Of a stretch of DNA of 64,000 bases, positions 12,002 to 19,965 are shown piece after piece. The notes below the pieces were generated by a model. It did no database searches. It saw nothing but the letters and a program-made list of their open reading frames with translations, and had not been told where the DNA came from. Made by a program: the position numbers and the translations under genes. The DNA comes from Aquatica leii (taxonomy: Eukaryota > Arthropoda > Insecta > Coleoptera > Lampyridae). The stretch covers positions 229,236,532 through 229,300,531 of the forward strand of contig CM069432.1 of NCBI GenBank assembly GCA_035610365.1. Direction: 5' to 3'. Positions within the stretch are counted from its first letter, which is position 1, and the number at the start of each line of letters is the position of its first letter.

Positions 12002-13030
12002 TTATAACGTTTTAGGTAGACTATCTATATATCCATCCTCGTACAATTCTTCTAAAATTGCGATAATTTCATTGTCGTGACCAGTATGACCAGCCTGCTT
12101 TTCAGCCCATAAAACTTGTAATTCATCCATTAGCTCGTGAACATTGTTCCAATATCGATATTCTACCGGTTTTACTTTACCTCCTCCTCGTACCTCATCA
12201 TCATCATTAGTATTGTAAACTTTTTTAAACAATTGCCCTCCGCTTGTATGTAAATCAACAGCTTCACTTTGCTGTTGTTGTTTTAATAATGGTTTGATTG
12301 TTTTAATATACTTTGTTGTTCGATTTCCTTGAATCTGTTTATTAGGATCGTAAGATCTTCTAAGAACATTTGTCTCTTTTAAAATTTTCATATATTCGTT
12401 TTTGTCGTTTTCGGTAACTACAGTCTTGTTTGGTGTTTTCATAAATATCAACTCATACAGACCAGGTGTCCCCGTATATCTTTGTTTATTAATAAGTAAA
12501 TCGTTATTGTCTATGATAACAGGCATGTTACCCATCATCCATGTGTTTCTCTCCGAATTGTAACGAATACCATAATTAAAATCTACTACATCAATCGCTG
12601 CATCCGAAAACAGTTTTTCAATATATTTCTGAGGTAGTGGATGATATTTTCGAGTCAATAAACTGAATTGCGTCGATGATTGATGAGTTGATGGAGAAGA
12701 GTGCGGTGGTGGTGTCCATGAAGCCATCCATCTTTTAAGATCAGGTGATGGGTAAGCGGTAGAAGAAGAAGAAGAAGCATCAGCAGATGGTGATTTAGCC
12801 GATGGTGATCCAAGTGCGGGTAATTCACTCTTTATCTTTCTCTTCGCACTACCATTTTTCACATCAATTTTTGATATGATTGTAGTTAGTGGATCGATTA
12901 TCGGTTTATACGTACTGGTAAACTCAGTTTCCCCATCTAAACGCTGACGTTTGAGAGCATTATACTTTTTTCTAATCGAATCGCGTACTTGCTGTATTCT
13001 GTGTTTTAAATTTATTTCTTTCGAGTTCAT
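12002..13030 (-). CDS. Conserved Polinton protein, DUF8207-like domain
   Basis: The protein is 342 aa with an ATG at 13030 and is intact. The N-terminus is basic with a coiled-coil look (1-30). A Ser/Pro-rich low-complexity linker follows (about 68-125). The central domain (about 135-230) has D-F-N-Y-G-I-R, WMMGN, a DNNDLLIN stretch and GTPGLYELIF. I recognise this arrangement as a domain often found in arthropod Polinton proteins, which I believe is DUF8207; its function is not known. The C-terminal part is acidic and helical (LMDELQ, IIAILEELYEDG). Its position between the fibre and ATPase genes suggests a virion or assembly role. The name is from memory and should be checked. Confidence 0.7.
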   Translation of the reverse strand: MNSKEINLKHRIQQVRDSIRKKYNALKRQRLDGETEFTSTYKPIIDPLTTIISKIDVKNGSAKRKIKSELPALGSPSAKSPSADASSSSSTAYPSPDLKRWMASWTPPPHSSPSTHQSSTQFSLLTRKYHPLPQKYIEKLFSDAAIDVVDFNYGIRYNSERNTWMMGNMPVIIDNNDLLINKQRYTGTPGLYELIFMKTPNKTVVTENDKNEYMKILKETNVLRRSYDPNKQIQGNRTTKYIKTIKPLLKQQQQSEAVDLHTSGGQLFKKVYNTNDDDEVRGGGKVKPVEYRYWNNVHELMDELQVLWAEKQAGHTGHDNEIIAILEELYEDGYIDSLPKTL

Positions 13031-13125
13031 TATTACTATTATTTTACAGCAATAATAGCAGCAGCAACAATAACAACAACAAACAGGTGTAAATTGTTGT
13101 AGACAACTAAATTAAAGCGATACGT

Positions 13126-13830
13126 CTATGGTAATATAAACTGATCGAAACCCTTTCGATAGCGACCATCATTAAAATTGACAGCATCTTTGTTAATTAC
13201 CATGAATCCATGTTGATCTGTCCAACACTTGGCACACATTTCTTTAAAAACTTGAATACTAATCGTAGGACTGACGTGGTCATCGTATATGTGTTTTATA
13301 TTCATCTCGTCTTGACGAAATAGTATTATCACATTGGCGTTGTCTCTAATCAACTGCTTTGGAACTTTGCTATAGGTTTGGCCTAAATAGAAGCAGTCGA
13401 TTGCATTATGACGTCCCATACTAAAATACGCTCTAATATTATTCTGCTTCTCACATGCAATGTCGTCGAAGATAAATACTGAGTTTGGTTTTGCATCGTT
13501 AGGTTCCATAATGTGTACATTGTCACTGAACGTGTAATAACCTATTTCAGGCATCGGGTTTAAAATCTCCCCCAACAATTTATATTTATCCTGATTTAAC
13601 GATTTCGAATAGACGTACACATTCTTGAATCTTAATCCGTTATCTTCGGTGAGAAGACTAAACATCACATTGGTCTTTCCGCAATTGGATGGACCACATA
13701 TTATCGCACGCACGCTATCAGGTAGCAACGTACCATGTTTGCTTATTTTTCGTCCTACGTTATTCGAACCCAATAATAACGATTCGTTATTGTTTATTGG
13801 TAGCCTACACTTTTGCATTACAACCTTCAT
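13126..13830 (-). CDS. Packaging ATPase, FtsK/HerA type (A32-like)
   Basis: This P-loop ATPase is thought to pump element DNA into the capsid. It is 234 aa with an ATG at 13830 and an intact frame. Walker A GPSNCGKTN is at residues 46-54, Walker B SVFIFDDI at 117-124, and a YLGQTYSKVP sensor-type motif at 148-157. Length and motif order match Polinton and poxvirus-A32-like ATPases. It lies immediately upstream of the DUF8207-like gene and downstream of the capsid gene, as expected in a morphogenesis block. No missing key residue was noticed. Confidence 0.94.
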   Translation of the reverse strand: MKVVMQKCRLPINNNESLLLGSNNVGRKISKHGTLLPDSVRAIICGPSNCGKTNVMFSLLTEDNGLRFKNVYVYSKSLNQDKYKLLGEILNPMPEIGYYTFSDNVHIMEPNDAKPNSVFIFDDIACEKQNNIRAYFSMGRHNAIDCFYLGQTYSKVPKQLIRDNANVIILFRQDEMNIKHIYDDHVSPTISIQVFKEMCAKCWTDQHGFMVINKDAVNFNDGRYRKGFDQFILP

Positions 13831-13968
13831 TGCATTTTGCTTTAACCAGATCGATTATTATCAATAAACTAAACGATATTATAGATTACATGTATTTTTA
13901 TTTGAAAAAAAAAATGTTATTACATTAAATTAAATGTGTTTGTAATAATAATTATTTTATTTCGACAT

Positions 13969-15235
13969 CTACAATTTCTTAACTTCTCCAGTAATCGGAT
14001 TATATTGCATCATTGAATCGTGAATGATTAGACAATACGCAACAGTATTGCGTTCAAAGTTGCGACTCGTCTCCAATTCGAGTTTCACGTCTACAGTAGA
14101 ATTCTTTAAATTCTCATTTTGATTCGCACAATCGATCACAAATATCGGACACTCTTTGAATTCTTTATAATCAAACGTGGGTACAGCGATGGCTGCTGTA
14201 ACACCAGACCCCATATTCGAATCGTCTCGGTCGTAGTAGTTACGTTGGAAATTAACGAAATTTCTATATGCTAATGCATATTTGTTGGTGGCAAAGTCGA
14301 GATGCAAGGACTCGTACGGATATCTTTCCGAATTCAAATGTAATCTAATATCGGTAATATTAACGTGATCGAAAACTGTTGCTCTATCATTCTTGTTACG
14401 TCTGCGTTGATTGTTTTGAAAACCTACAATTACCCATCGTGGTTTTTCCAGTTGCGTAGACGTTTTTATCGGCCATATATCCATTTTAGCTTGTTTCAAC
14501 GCGGGTAATTCGTATAATTCCCATTGACGAAAGGGTACGGTAATTACAGGATTTCTATTAATTTTTTCAAACAAATTCAATTTTGCTCGATCGCTAAGCG
14601 TTAAATGGGGTACTTTCCATTGAATTTTCGTTAGTGTTATAGTTGCATCAGCATCGCCAAAGTAACAATCGAGATCGGTTCTCGAGCGAATCAACACTAG
14701 CTCTTGCTTCATATTTACAATCACCTGTCTGTAATGTTCGGCAAAACCAAATAGATGTTTTAAAGGTAGACATACGGCAAATTTTTTATCCAAATCTTGA
14801 TCGTTTGTAGTAAACTGCACTTGTAAAGGTTCCTTGTTCGACGGTAGCCATCCTATATGAGCAAGAGTTTTGTTTTCGCTATCTGTGTAGGACGCATAAC
14901 CTTTGATGGTCGAACTAATACCAGGATTTCTACAAACATCTACACGCTGTCCACCCAATTCATAGCGAATCTCTTCAAAGAGAAAACTAGCAAAATTGTT
15001 TGTTAAATTACACGATTTCGCCACATCTGTTTGACTACGTGAAAGTTTTTCCTTCGATGTATAGGAAGCTGTCGTGAGTTACAGTTATCAAGTCTTGACT
15101 TTGTATTAAAATTCGAATTTCGTCGGAAAGGCCATAATTGCTTGATCCATATGGTAAATATGTATGTATATCAGATCTGACAATCGAATCATCAAAACGT
15201 GCTTCTTCAAATATGTTCAATTGCTCGCTGCTCAT
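13969..15235 (-). CDS. MCP: Major capsid protein, double jelly-roll, one frameshift
   Basis: About 420 aa are read in two frames: the N-terminal 66 codons from the ATG at 15235, and the rest down to 13969. The switch lies at about 15045 in a T/A run and fits one extra base; the frame labelled as starting at 15024 opens with GTG and is internal. The N-terminal part has a D-x-S-I motif, a Y-L-P-Y-G turn and SDEIRI...SFLYIEG. The long part is beta-rich with conserved blocks NPGISSTIKGY, FGFAEHY, FRQWELYEL and FPT-type strands (AIAVPTFDY), ending in an IIHDSMMQYNP tail. These match the capsid proteins of arthropod Polintons, which build icosahedral shells. It overlaps the upstream small gene by 29 bp, which suggests coupled expression. 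Confidence 0.85.
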
Positions 15236-15470
15236 AGCTTCTTTTCTGTTTTTTTACACTAGTCACTTTAATACCGATAGATTTTAGAAAATTTTTTTCT
15301 CTTAACGACAGTCGATTGGGTGCTTGTTGTCGACGACTTGAACGATTAATGAACTTATCAACCACTAACGTGGTTTTTATACACGATTTATTCTTTCTGT
15401 TTTTCGTAGCTGTGGTACAGGTGACACAGTTTACATTAGAAATTAACCTTTTATTGAATTTTAATCCCAT
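15207..15470 (-). CDS. Small basic Polinton protein, unknown
   Basis: The protein is 87 aa with an ATG at 15470. Its start overlaps the 3' end of the minor capsid gene (stop at 15461) and its own end overlaps the start of the major capsid gene, so the three genes are tightly packed. The protein is very basic, with many Lys and Arg, a Cys cluster (C-V-T-C-T at about 15-19 and Cys at about 30), and a C-terminal block LREKNFLKSIGIKV. A small basic protein wedged between capsid genes could bind DNA or cement the shell. I recognise no family; the overlaps on both sides are the main support that it is real. Confidence 0.6.
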   Translation of the reverse strand: MGLKFNKRLISNVNCVTCTTATKNRKNKSCIKTTLVVDKFINRSSRRQQAPNRLSLREKNFLKSIGIKVTSVKKQKRSYEQRAIEHI

Positions 15471-16249
15471 AATTGCTTTTTCAACTCTAATCGAACGGTA
15501 AAAGGTTCGTCGGTTCCAAAATCTATTAACTCGCCTCTCTGATCGGTTAACTTAACACTTATGTTGTTTATAATTCGAGTGTTCACTTCTAAATATTGCG
15601 TATTACTCGGCGTTTTATCTAACCGATAGCCAGGTGGTACAGAAATGTCGATTTCGTATAAAGTTTTAGCACTTTGCCCGTTTCTGTAAGATCCCTTTAT
15701 AATGTTGCATTCAACATGTATATTAGTGTGTTTAATTATTTGAATATCTAAATTCGAAGTATGATGAATATTCTGAGCTAATATTGTCGATTCAAATCCA
15801 AGCATGCGTCCGATATTATCCGGTTTAGTAAAGTCAATCACGTAAACACTTTGAATTTCACACTTGAGGGTATTATTATTAGCTTTCAACGTAAATATAG
15901 CATCTTTTTCGACTTCAGTTTGTGCTCCTCCTCTTTTAACCTTCTTCTGTTCAAAGTAATCGTCAACTATTTTCGATTTCAAATAAGCGTTGAGTTCGTC
16001 TAATTCGTATGCACCATGTGGTATTCCGATCACTTTAGAATGTTTTCGAGGCTTATCAGGATCTTTATAGTAAAATTTATCATTACCAGCACAAATGTTG
16101 CGAATAGAGTTACATCCATAGAATCCGACCAAACCAATCACATGCTTGTATTTTTCATTTAATTCAATAGGTGGGTAGAAATCGTAAGATGCTGTATTAC
16201 CAACACCTTCTAAACTGAACGTTATCGACATAACGACTAATTGAAACAT
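15461..16249 (-). CDS. mCP: Minor capsid (penton-like) protein, single jelly-roll
   Basis: This protein forms the five-fold vertices of the Polinton capsid. It is 262 aa with an ATG at 16249; a second ATG six codons later begins MSITFSLEG, which resembles the usual family start. Beta-strand blocks characteristic of the family are visible: IGLVGFYGCNSI (about 38-49), IPHGAYELDELNAYL (about 75-89), NIGRMLGF (about 145-152), a V-E-C-N-I-I-x-G-S-Y-R-N-G block (about 179-191), and a C-terminal LTDQRGELIDFG strand pair before VRLELKKQ. The frame is intact. It lies between the protease and capsid genes. Confidence 0.88.
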   Translation of the reverse strand: MFQLVVMSITFSLEGVGNTASYDFYPPIELNEKYKHVIGLVGFYGCNSIRNICAGNDKFYYKDPDKPRKHSKVIGIPHGAYELDELNAYLKSKIVDDYFEQKKVKRGGAQTEVEKDAIFTLKANNNTLKCEIQSVYVIDFTKPDNIGRMLGFESTILAQNIHHTSNLDIQIIKHTNIHVECNIIKGSYRNGQSAKTLYEIDISVPPGYRLDKTPSNTQYLEVNTRIINNISVKLTDQRGELIDFGTDEPFTVRLELKKQLWD

Positions 16250-16262
16250 TATGTTTATTCGT

Positions 16263-16592
16263 TTATTTATATAAAAATTTTAAACATAAATGACCACAAA
16301 TTACAGTATCAAAATTTTGTTCTCTTGCATAGTTGTAGAAGATTTTACAACCCCGAAAGTAGTTGATTATTTCGATAGGTGGTCTAAGATTGCCAAAACT
16401 ATCATAGTACCACACCGTCGAGTCTCGCTTCTTATAACACACCCAATGTGTTCCAGGTCCCTTAACGCTATCCAAATTTACAATTGCTGATTCGTTTCTA
16501 TGCGGACCACTTTTCGGTAAATTATCTCGCATAAACACGTTTCTAAAGTATGGAACATTTCTTGCGTATTTTTTCAAATCAACGTCGGTCAA
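16263..16592 (-). CDS. Adenain-type cysteine protease (maturation protease)
   Basis: This protease is expected to cleave capsid precursors during maturation, as adenovirus protease does. A full catalytic set is visible in the 109-residue frame: H49 in GTHWVCYK, D64 in YYDSFGN, Q92 in REQNF, and C99 in CGHLCL. The first listed codon is TTG at 16592. The open frame runs upstream through PERPLTD to a stop at about 16695 without any ATG, overlapping the phospholipase gene end in another frame. The true start may therefore be a non-AUG codon, a lost ATG or an internal ATG. The gene follows the phospholipase gene and precedes the minor capsid gene. Confidence 0.9.
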   Translation of the reverse strand: MTDVDLKKYARNVPYFRNVFMRDNLPKSGPHRNESAIVNLDSVKGPGTHWVCYKKRDSTVWYYDSFGNLRPPIEIINYFRGCKIFYNYAREQNFDTVICGHLCLKFLYK

Positions 16593-16612
16593 TGGTCTTT
16601 CGGGTAATTTTA

Positions 16613-17599
16613 TTAGTTTTTTGAAATTCGTCCAAGATATGGTTTCAAGTATAAGGCCGAGCCTGATTTTCCATATGGTCTCAAATATATACCGCTACCC
16701 TTTTTCCCCAAAGCTATCGCTTCCATTGTACGATTATGACGATTGGCTTCATCGTTACTTATTCGAGCACTTCGAGCATCATTGACTGCCTTAGCTATTC
16801 CAGCCGCTCCGCCAGCTAGCGCTCCAGTTGCTGAAAGTCCAGCAAATATTGGTAGTAGAAACGGCAAGATTCCACCAGACTTAGGTATTGGTATTATACG
16901 TGGTATTCTAATGTTACGTTTTCCACCAAAACGTCGCACTGCTAATTTAGCTGCACCGAGAGCCATTTTAATCAATGCTTTTTTAATAATACCGTTTCCA
17001 TCGACAACATCGGTACTGCGATGATGGTTGTTGTTGTCGCTATCACGTTGTATTTTATCACTAATACTTTTACGAATGCTATGTAGTGAAACTTTTTTAT
17101 GCAATATCTTTTTATCCGATTGTTTCTTTTTCTTTCTGTTCTTCAACATGGTCTTCGTTTGTGTTGTCATACCCATACCCAATGAACGTTTAGTTCGCAT
17201 AGCTGTAGCTACTGCTAGCGCAGCCGCTTTTTCACCAACACTCGCATCCTTTGCTTTGAATCGCTCCCAAGCTTTTTGTTGTAATAATTTATCGGCTTGA
17301 TGTCTTGCATCTAAATCACTACTGTTGTTGTAACTTATATCGTGCATTTTACAGTGGGCATCTAAAGGGTTGATACCAGCATCACCACGAGCTAAACGCT
17401 TTTCTAGTTTCGTTCCCGGACCACAATATTGATAACCGGGGATGTGTAACTCCATAGGAAGTTTGTTTATAAGCGTATTTACTATACCACCACCTCTCTT
17501 GGTATTCTTCTTCTTTTTCATTCTCTTTATTAAATTTTTTGTTGTAAGCAATGTTGTTGCTGCTGCGGCTCGAACTTTAACTTTCTTCGTCATCAGCAT
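16613..17599 (-). CDS. Phospholipase A2 / adenovirus core-like fusion protein
   Basis: The protein has about 328 aa from the ATG at 17599 (a second ATG is at 17593). The open frame reaches GTG at 17641, but a TATA box overlaps that stretch, so I prefer the ATG. The N-terminal part is basic. It is followed by a viral-type PLA2 domain with a calcium loop YCGPGT and the catalytic D-A-H-C-K-M-H-D-I-S-Y block about 20 residues later. Similar domains in parvovirus VP1 help virions breach endosomes. The C-terminal third has a basic GGKRN segment, a Gly/Ala-rich hydrophobic stretch (LPFLLPIFAGLSATG...), and two copies of an S-G-x-x-L-Y-L-K/R-P-Y motif, resembling minor virion proteins of adenovirus-like elements. 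All PLA2 active-site residues are present and the frame is intact. Confidence 0.88.
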   Translation of the reverse strand: MLMTKKVKVRAAAATTLLTTKNLIKRMKKKKNTKRGGGIVNTLINKLPMELHIPGYQYCGPGTKLEKRLARGDAGINPLDAHCKMHDISYNNSSDLDARHQADKLLQQKAWERFKAKDASVGEKAAALAVATAMRTKRSLGMGMTTQTKTMLKNRKKKKQSDKKILHKKVSLHSIRKSISDKIQRDSDNNNHHRSTDVVDGNGIIKKALIKMALGAAKLAVRRFGGKRNIRIPRIIPIPKSGGILPFLLPIFAGLSATGALAGGAAGIAKAVNDARSARISNDEANRHNRTMEAIALGKKGSGIYLRPYGKSGSALYLKPYLGRISKN

Positions 17600-17628
17600 T
17601 ATTATAAGATTTTTTAAGATTACACCTC

Positions 17629-17636
17629 TATTTATA
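17629..17636 (-). promoter_or_regulatory. TATA box of the phospholipase gene
   Basis: Minus-strand TATAAATA lies about 30 bp before the ATG at 17599. The spacing means a transcript starting normally would begin close to that ATG, which is why the upstream GTG was rejected as the start. Confidence 0.55.
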
Positions 17637-17641
17637 CTCAC

Positions 17642-17892
17642 CTATCAACTATCAAAAATATTGATATGTTTTAATTCTCAACTACTAATACTTATTAAAA
17701 TGATACACATATACACACACACACATACACATATATTTTTTTATTTTCATATACATACTATTTATAAAATAGATCAAGATTACAACATGATAAACTAATA
17801 ATCTGTAATACTAGACATAATATACCCCGGTCGATGATTCAGTATTTCCATTACACACAACACATTGTGAGAATTAATGTTCTTTTCACAAT
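17642..17892. other. Spacer with simple repeats
   Basis: No gene is seen. The segment contains an (AC)n-type tract at about 17708-17735 and AT-rich DNA. It separates the phospholipase gene from the terminal unknown genes. Confidence 0.6.
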
Positions 17893-18000
17893 TTAAAAAG
17901 TGTTCAAATGCTTCAAATTTTTCATTGCATCATCATCATCATCATCATCATCATCGTCATCGTCAATATGTTCTTCTTCGTCTTCATAATCATAGACCAT
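17893..18000 (-). CDS. Short acidic reading frame (poly-Asp tail or mini-gene)
   Basis: The frame has 35 codons with an ATG at 18000 and a stop at 17893. It reads MVYDYEDEEEHI, then a run of Asp from a (GAT)n tract, then AMKNLKHLNTF. It overlaps the end of the 311-aa gene by 11 bp in another frame. Either it is a tiny separate acidic protein, or it is the true C-terminal tail of the 311-aa protein put out of frame by an indel in a nearby A-run (about 18000-18020). I cannot decide between these. On the plus strand the same tract gives a meaningless poly-His frame. Confidence 0.35.
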   Translation of the reverse strand: MVYDYEDEEEHIDDDDDDDDDDDDAMKNLKHLNTF

Positions 18001-18925
18001 TTTTACAATTTTGTTTTTTCAGTTTTTGTTTAATCACGCGTTCTACAATATTATCATAGTATTCTTTTAATTTATGTGATTGCATTAATTCCAAACGGTA
18101 GTTAATCACAGGTTTTAAATTAAAAATGTTGTACATGTCGTATTTGTTTAAAGTACACGATCGATAATCACGAAGCAATGTAATTGTTTTTAAAGAATTT
18201 TTATTTTGATCCCCCGGCGATAATGTCTTTTCTTCGGTATATTTCCAGTTGTAGAATATTTTTAAATCGTTTGATATATTAACGGATTTACTTATGTTTT
18301 TAACAGAATCGTTGCTGTTAAAAGGTTTCGTCTCCTCAACCATAGGCATGGTTTCGACGACATGAGACAAAAATTCATTCATTAAATAAGATTGAAGTTT
18401 CATAAATTCAGTCCATTCTTCAACTGTTAATACTACATTATTTTTATCATAATGATTACAAACCACAACATTACATCTGGTATTTCTACATACACCACTA
18501 TTACCACCACACAAGTCACTGTCTATGTCACTCCAAATTCGTATTACAGGATCAAGATGTAAATGTGTGCTATACCCCATTTCAATGTATTTGTAGCCAT
18601 CATAGTCGATTCTGTAGCAAGTTGAATTTATAAGTGTTTCATTCGAAGCATTGTTATATTTCATAAGACGAACTTCTTCAATCGAATTATATTCTGTAGA
18701 CATTGACCAGGGTGAATCATCTTGTCGTGTTTTCTCATCATCTTCTTCTTTTTCTTCTTCTCCTCCTCCTCCTCCTACTTCACATTTGTCATCCATATGG
18801 TCAATATTCAAACAATGTGGAAACGGAATGGTTGTTGTCGTAGGCGAATCCAAATGCAATGGAACACTTCTAGATTTAGCCTTTTCTAAAAACGTTTTTA
18901 TATCTTCATGTAACTGATCACTCAT
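17990..18925 (-). CDS. Unknown Polinton protein, possible PC4-like/ssDNA-binding
   Basis: The protein is 311 aa with an ATG at 18925, the first gene after the right arm on the minus strand. The N-terminal third has a Gly run and a Glu/Asp-rich linker (about 50-65). The middle (about 100-185) has a strand-like YDGYKYIEM segment, a Cys-rich loop with four Cys and a His (C-G-G-x-x-x-V-C-R-N-T-R-C-x-x-x-V-C-N-H), and VVLTVEEWTEFMKL. The last motif resembles the V-x-L-x-x-x-x-W-x-x-L element of the PC4 transcription/ssDNA-binding fold. The Cys group could bind zinc. The C-terminal part is Lys-rich. Functional calls are inference; the first gene of the late block would suit a regulator. The Asp-rich frame just past its stop may be its true tail. 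Confidence 0.6.
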   Translation of the reverse strand: MSDQLHEDIKTFLEKAKSRSVPLHLDSPTTTTIPFPHCLNIDHMDDKCEVGGGGGEEEKEEDDEKTRQDDSPWSMSTEYNSIEEVRLMKYNNASNETLINSTCYRIDYDGYKYIEMGYSTHLHLDPVIRIWSDIDSDLCGGNSGVCRNTRCNVVVCNHYDKNNVVLTVEEWTEFMKLQSYLMNEFLSHVVETMPMVEETKPFNSNDSVKNISKSVNISNDLKIFYNWKYTEEKTLSPGDQNKNSLKTITLLRDYRSCTLNKYDMYNIFNLKPVINYRLELMQSHKLKEYYDNIVERVIKQKLKKQNCKNGL

Positions 18926-19019
18926 TTTTTACTCAAAATGTAATTTAATGTACAAATAGACACGCACACACAGACGCACGCAATATGTTTATGTTAGATA
19001 CGTTCAATTAGAACTGATT

Positions 19020-19299
19020 GAAATTATACAAACATCTGCAATCCCCTCTTTAGAATAAAAAGAGATGCATATATGAACGAGTGAGAACAACTAGACATGT
19101 CACAACCAGTCTGAAAGGAAATTATACAAACATCTGCAACCCCCTTCTTTAGAATAAAAAGAGATGCATATATGAACGAGTGAGAACAACTAGACTTGTC
19201 GCAACCAGTCTGAAAGCTGAAATTATATAAACATCCCTCAAAAGAGATGCATATATGAATAAGCGAGAGCAACTAAACATGTCGCAACCAGTCTTAAAG
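19020..19299. repeat. Three tandem units of about 100 bp next to the right TIR
   Basis: Units begin GAAATTATA at about 19020, 19118 and 19219 and contain AAAGAGATGCATATATGAA and CAACCAGTCT. The third unit runs into the right TIR, so its last part is also found in the left TIR. The left arm carries only that one copy, followed there by the unrelated 390-bp-period array. The right arm therefore amplified the inner end of the TIR. Confidence 0.9.
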
Positions 19300-19959
19300 T
19301 AGATACTTTAGCTTAATTACTCCCAGCAGACCAAAATTTGTGTAAGAATGTTGATTGCTTATACGCTGTGCGCGTGTTAAAATATTTACCACAGTAATTA
19401 ACATTCACCTACATTCATACACACTAATTACCTTTAGCAACATAATACATCATTACATACACGACCCTTATTAAACACCACAATTAAAATTACATAAAAC
19501 TTCATACAAACATGCCCCCCAACTAGACACGCCTTCTACTAAACTACATACACACTACAACATTAAAATATTTATTATAATTATACTAACATTACATACA
19601 CTACACCACCACAGTAATTAACATTCACCTACATTCATACACACTAATTACCTTTAGCAACATAATACATCATTACATACACGACTCTTATTAAACACCA
19701 CAATTAACATTACATAAAACTTCGTACAAACACGCCCCCGACTAGACACGCCTTCTACTAAACTTCATACAAACACGCCCCCCAACTAGACACGCCTTCT
19801 ACTAAACTACATACACGCCCCTTACAACATGGCCGCCGCTGACGCTCCGCCTACAAACGACTTGCTGCAAGTCTGGTGACTCTGAAAGTGGTGTAGAAAA
19901 TACATTGGCAAGTCGGGTGATTCTGAAGAGTGGTGTAGAAAATACATAGCTATACTACT
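19241..19959 (-). repeat. Polinton right terminal inverted repeat (719 bp)
   Basis: This is the reverse complement of the left TIR, beginning at AAAGAGATGC and ending at the terminal CTATACTACT. The near-identity of the two TIRs points to a recent insertion or to homogenisation of the ends during replication. A short reading frame inside it (19822-20022, minus) runs through the terminus into host DNA and is not a gene. Confidence 0.95.
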
Positions 19960-19965
19960 GGTATA
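19960..19965. repeat. Target-site duplication, right copy (GGTATA)
   Basis: This is an exact match to the six bases at 2448-2453, and it follows immediately after the last base of the right TIR (CTATACTACT). Confidence 0.95.

Larger units (their letters stand above)
2454..19959. mobile_element. Polinton/Maverick virus-like DNA transposon, full length
   Basis: The element is 17,506 bp, within the usual 15-20 kb for Polintons. Its ends are inverted copies starting AGTAGTATAGCTATG, which agrees with the AG terminus usual for this family, and it is flanked by a perfect 6-bp duplication GGTATA. It encodes the complete Polinton core: protein-primed polymerase B, retroviral-like integrase, packaging ATPase, adenain-like protease, and major and minor capsid proteins. 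It also carries a phospholipase A2 protein and several lineage-specific genes. Gene order is a rightward replication unit (5402-9935) facing a leftward integration and capsid block (18925-10232), so the two meet at about 10 kb. Boundaries are exact because both TIR ends and both duplications can be read. Confidence 0.97.

Noticed and set aside
15024-15024. GTG at 15024 as an independent capsid gene start
   Set aside because: The family's N-terminal block is found directly upstream in another frame, so this is an internal position after a frameshift.
17442-17798. Hydrophobic plus-strand frame that could look like a membrane protein
   Set aside because: It lies antisense to the phospholipase gene and then enters simple repeats; the composition follows from the Lys/Ala-rich opposite strand.
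17877-18059. Poly-His plus-strand frame
   Set aside because: It is the antisense reading of the (GAT)n tract of the minus-strand genes.
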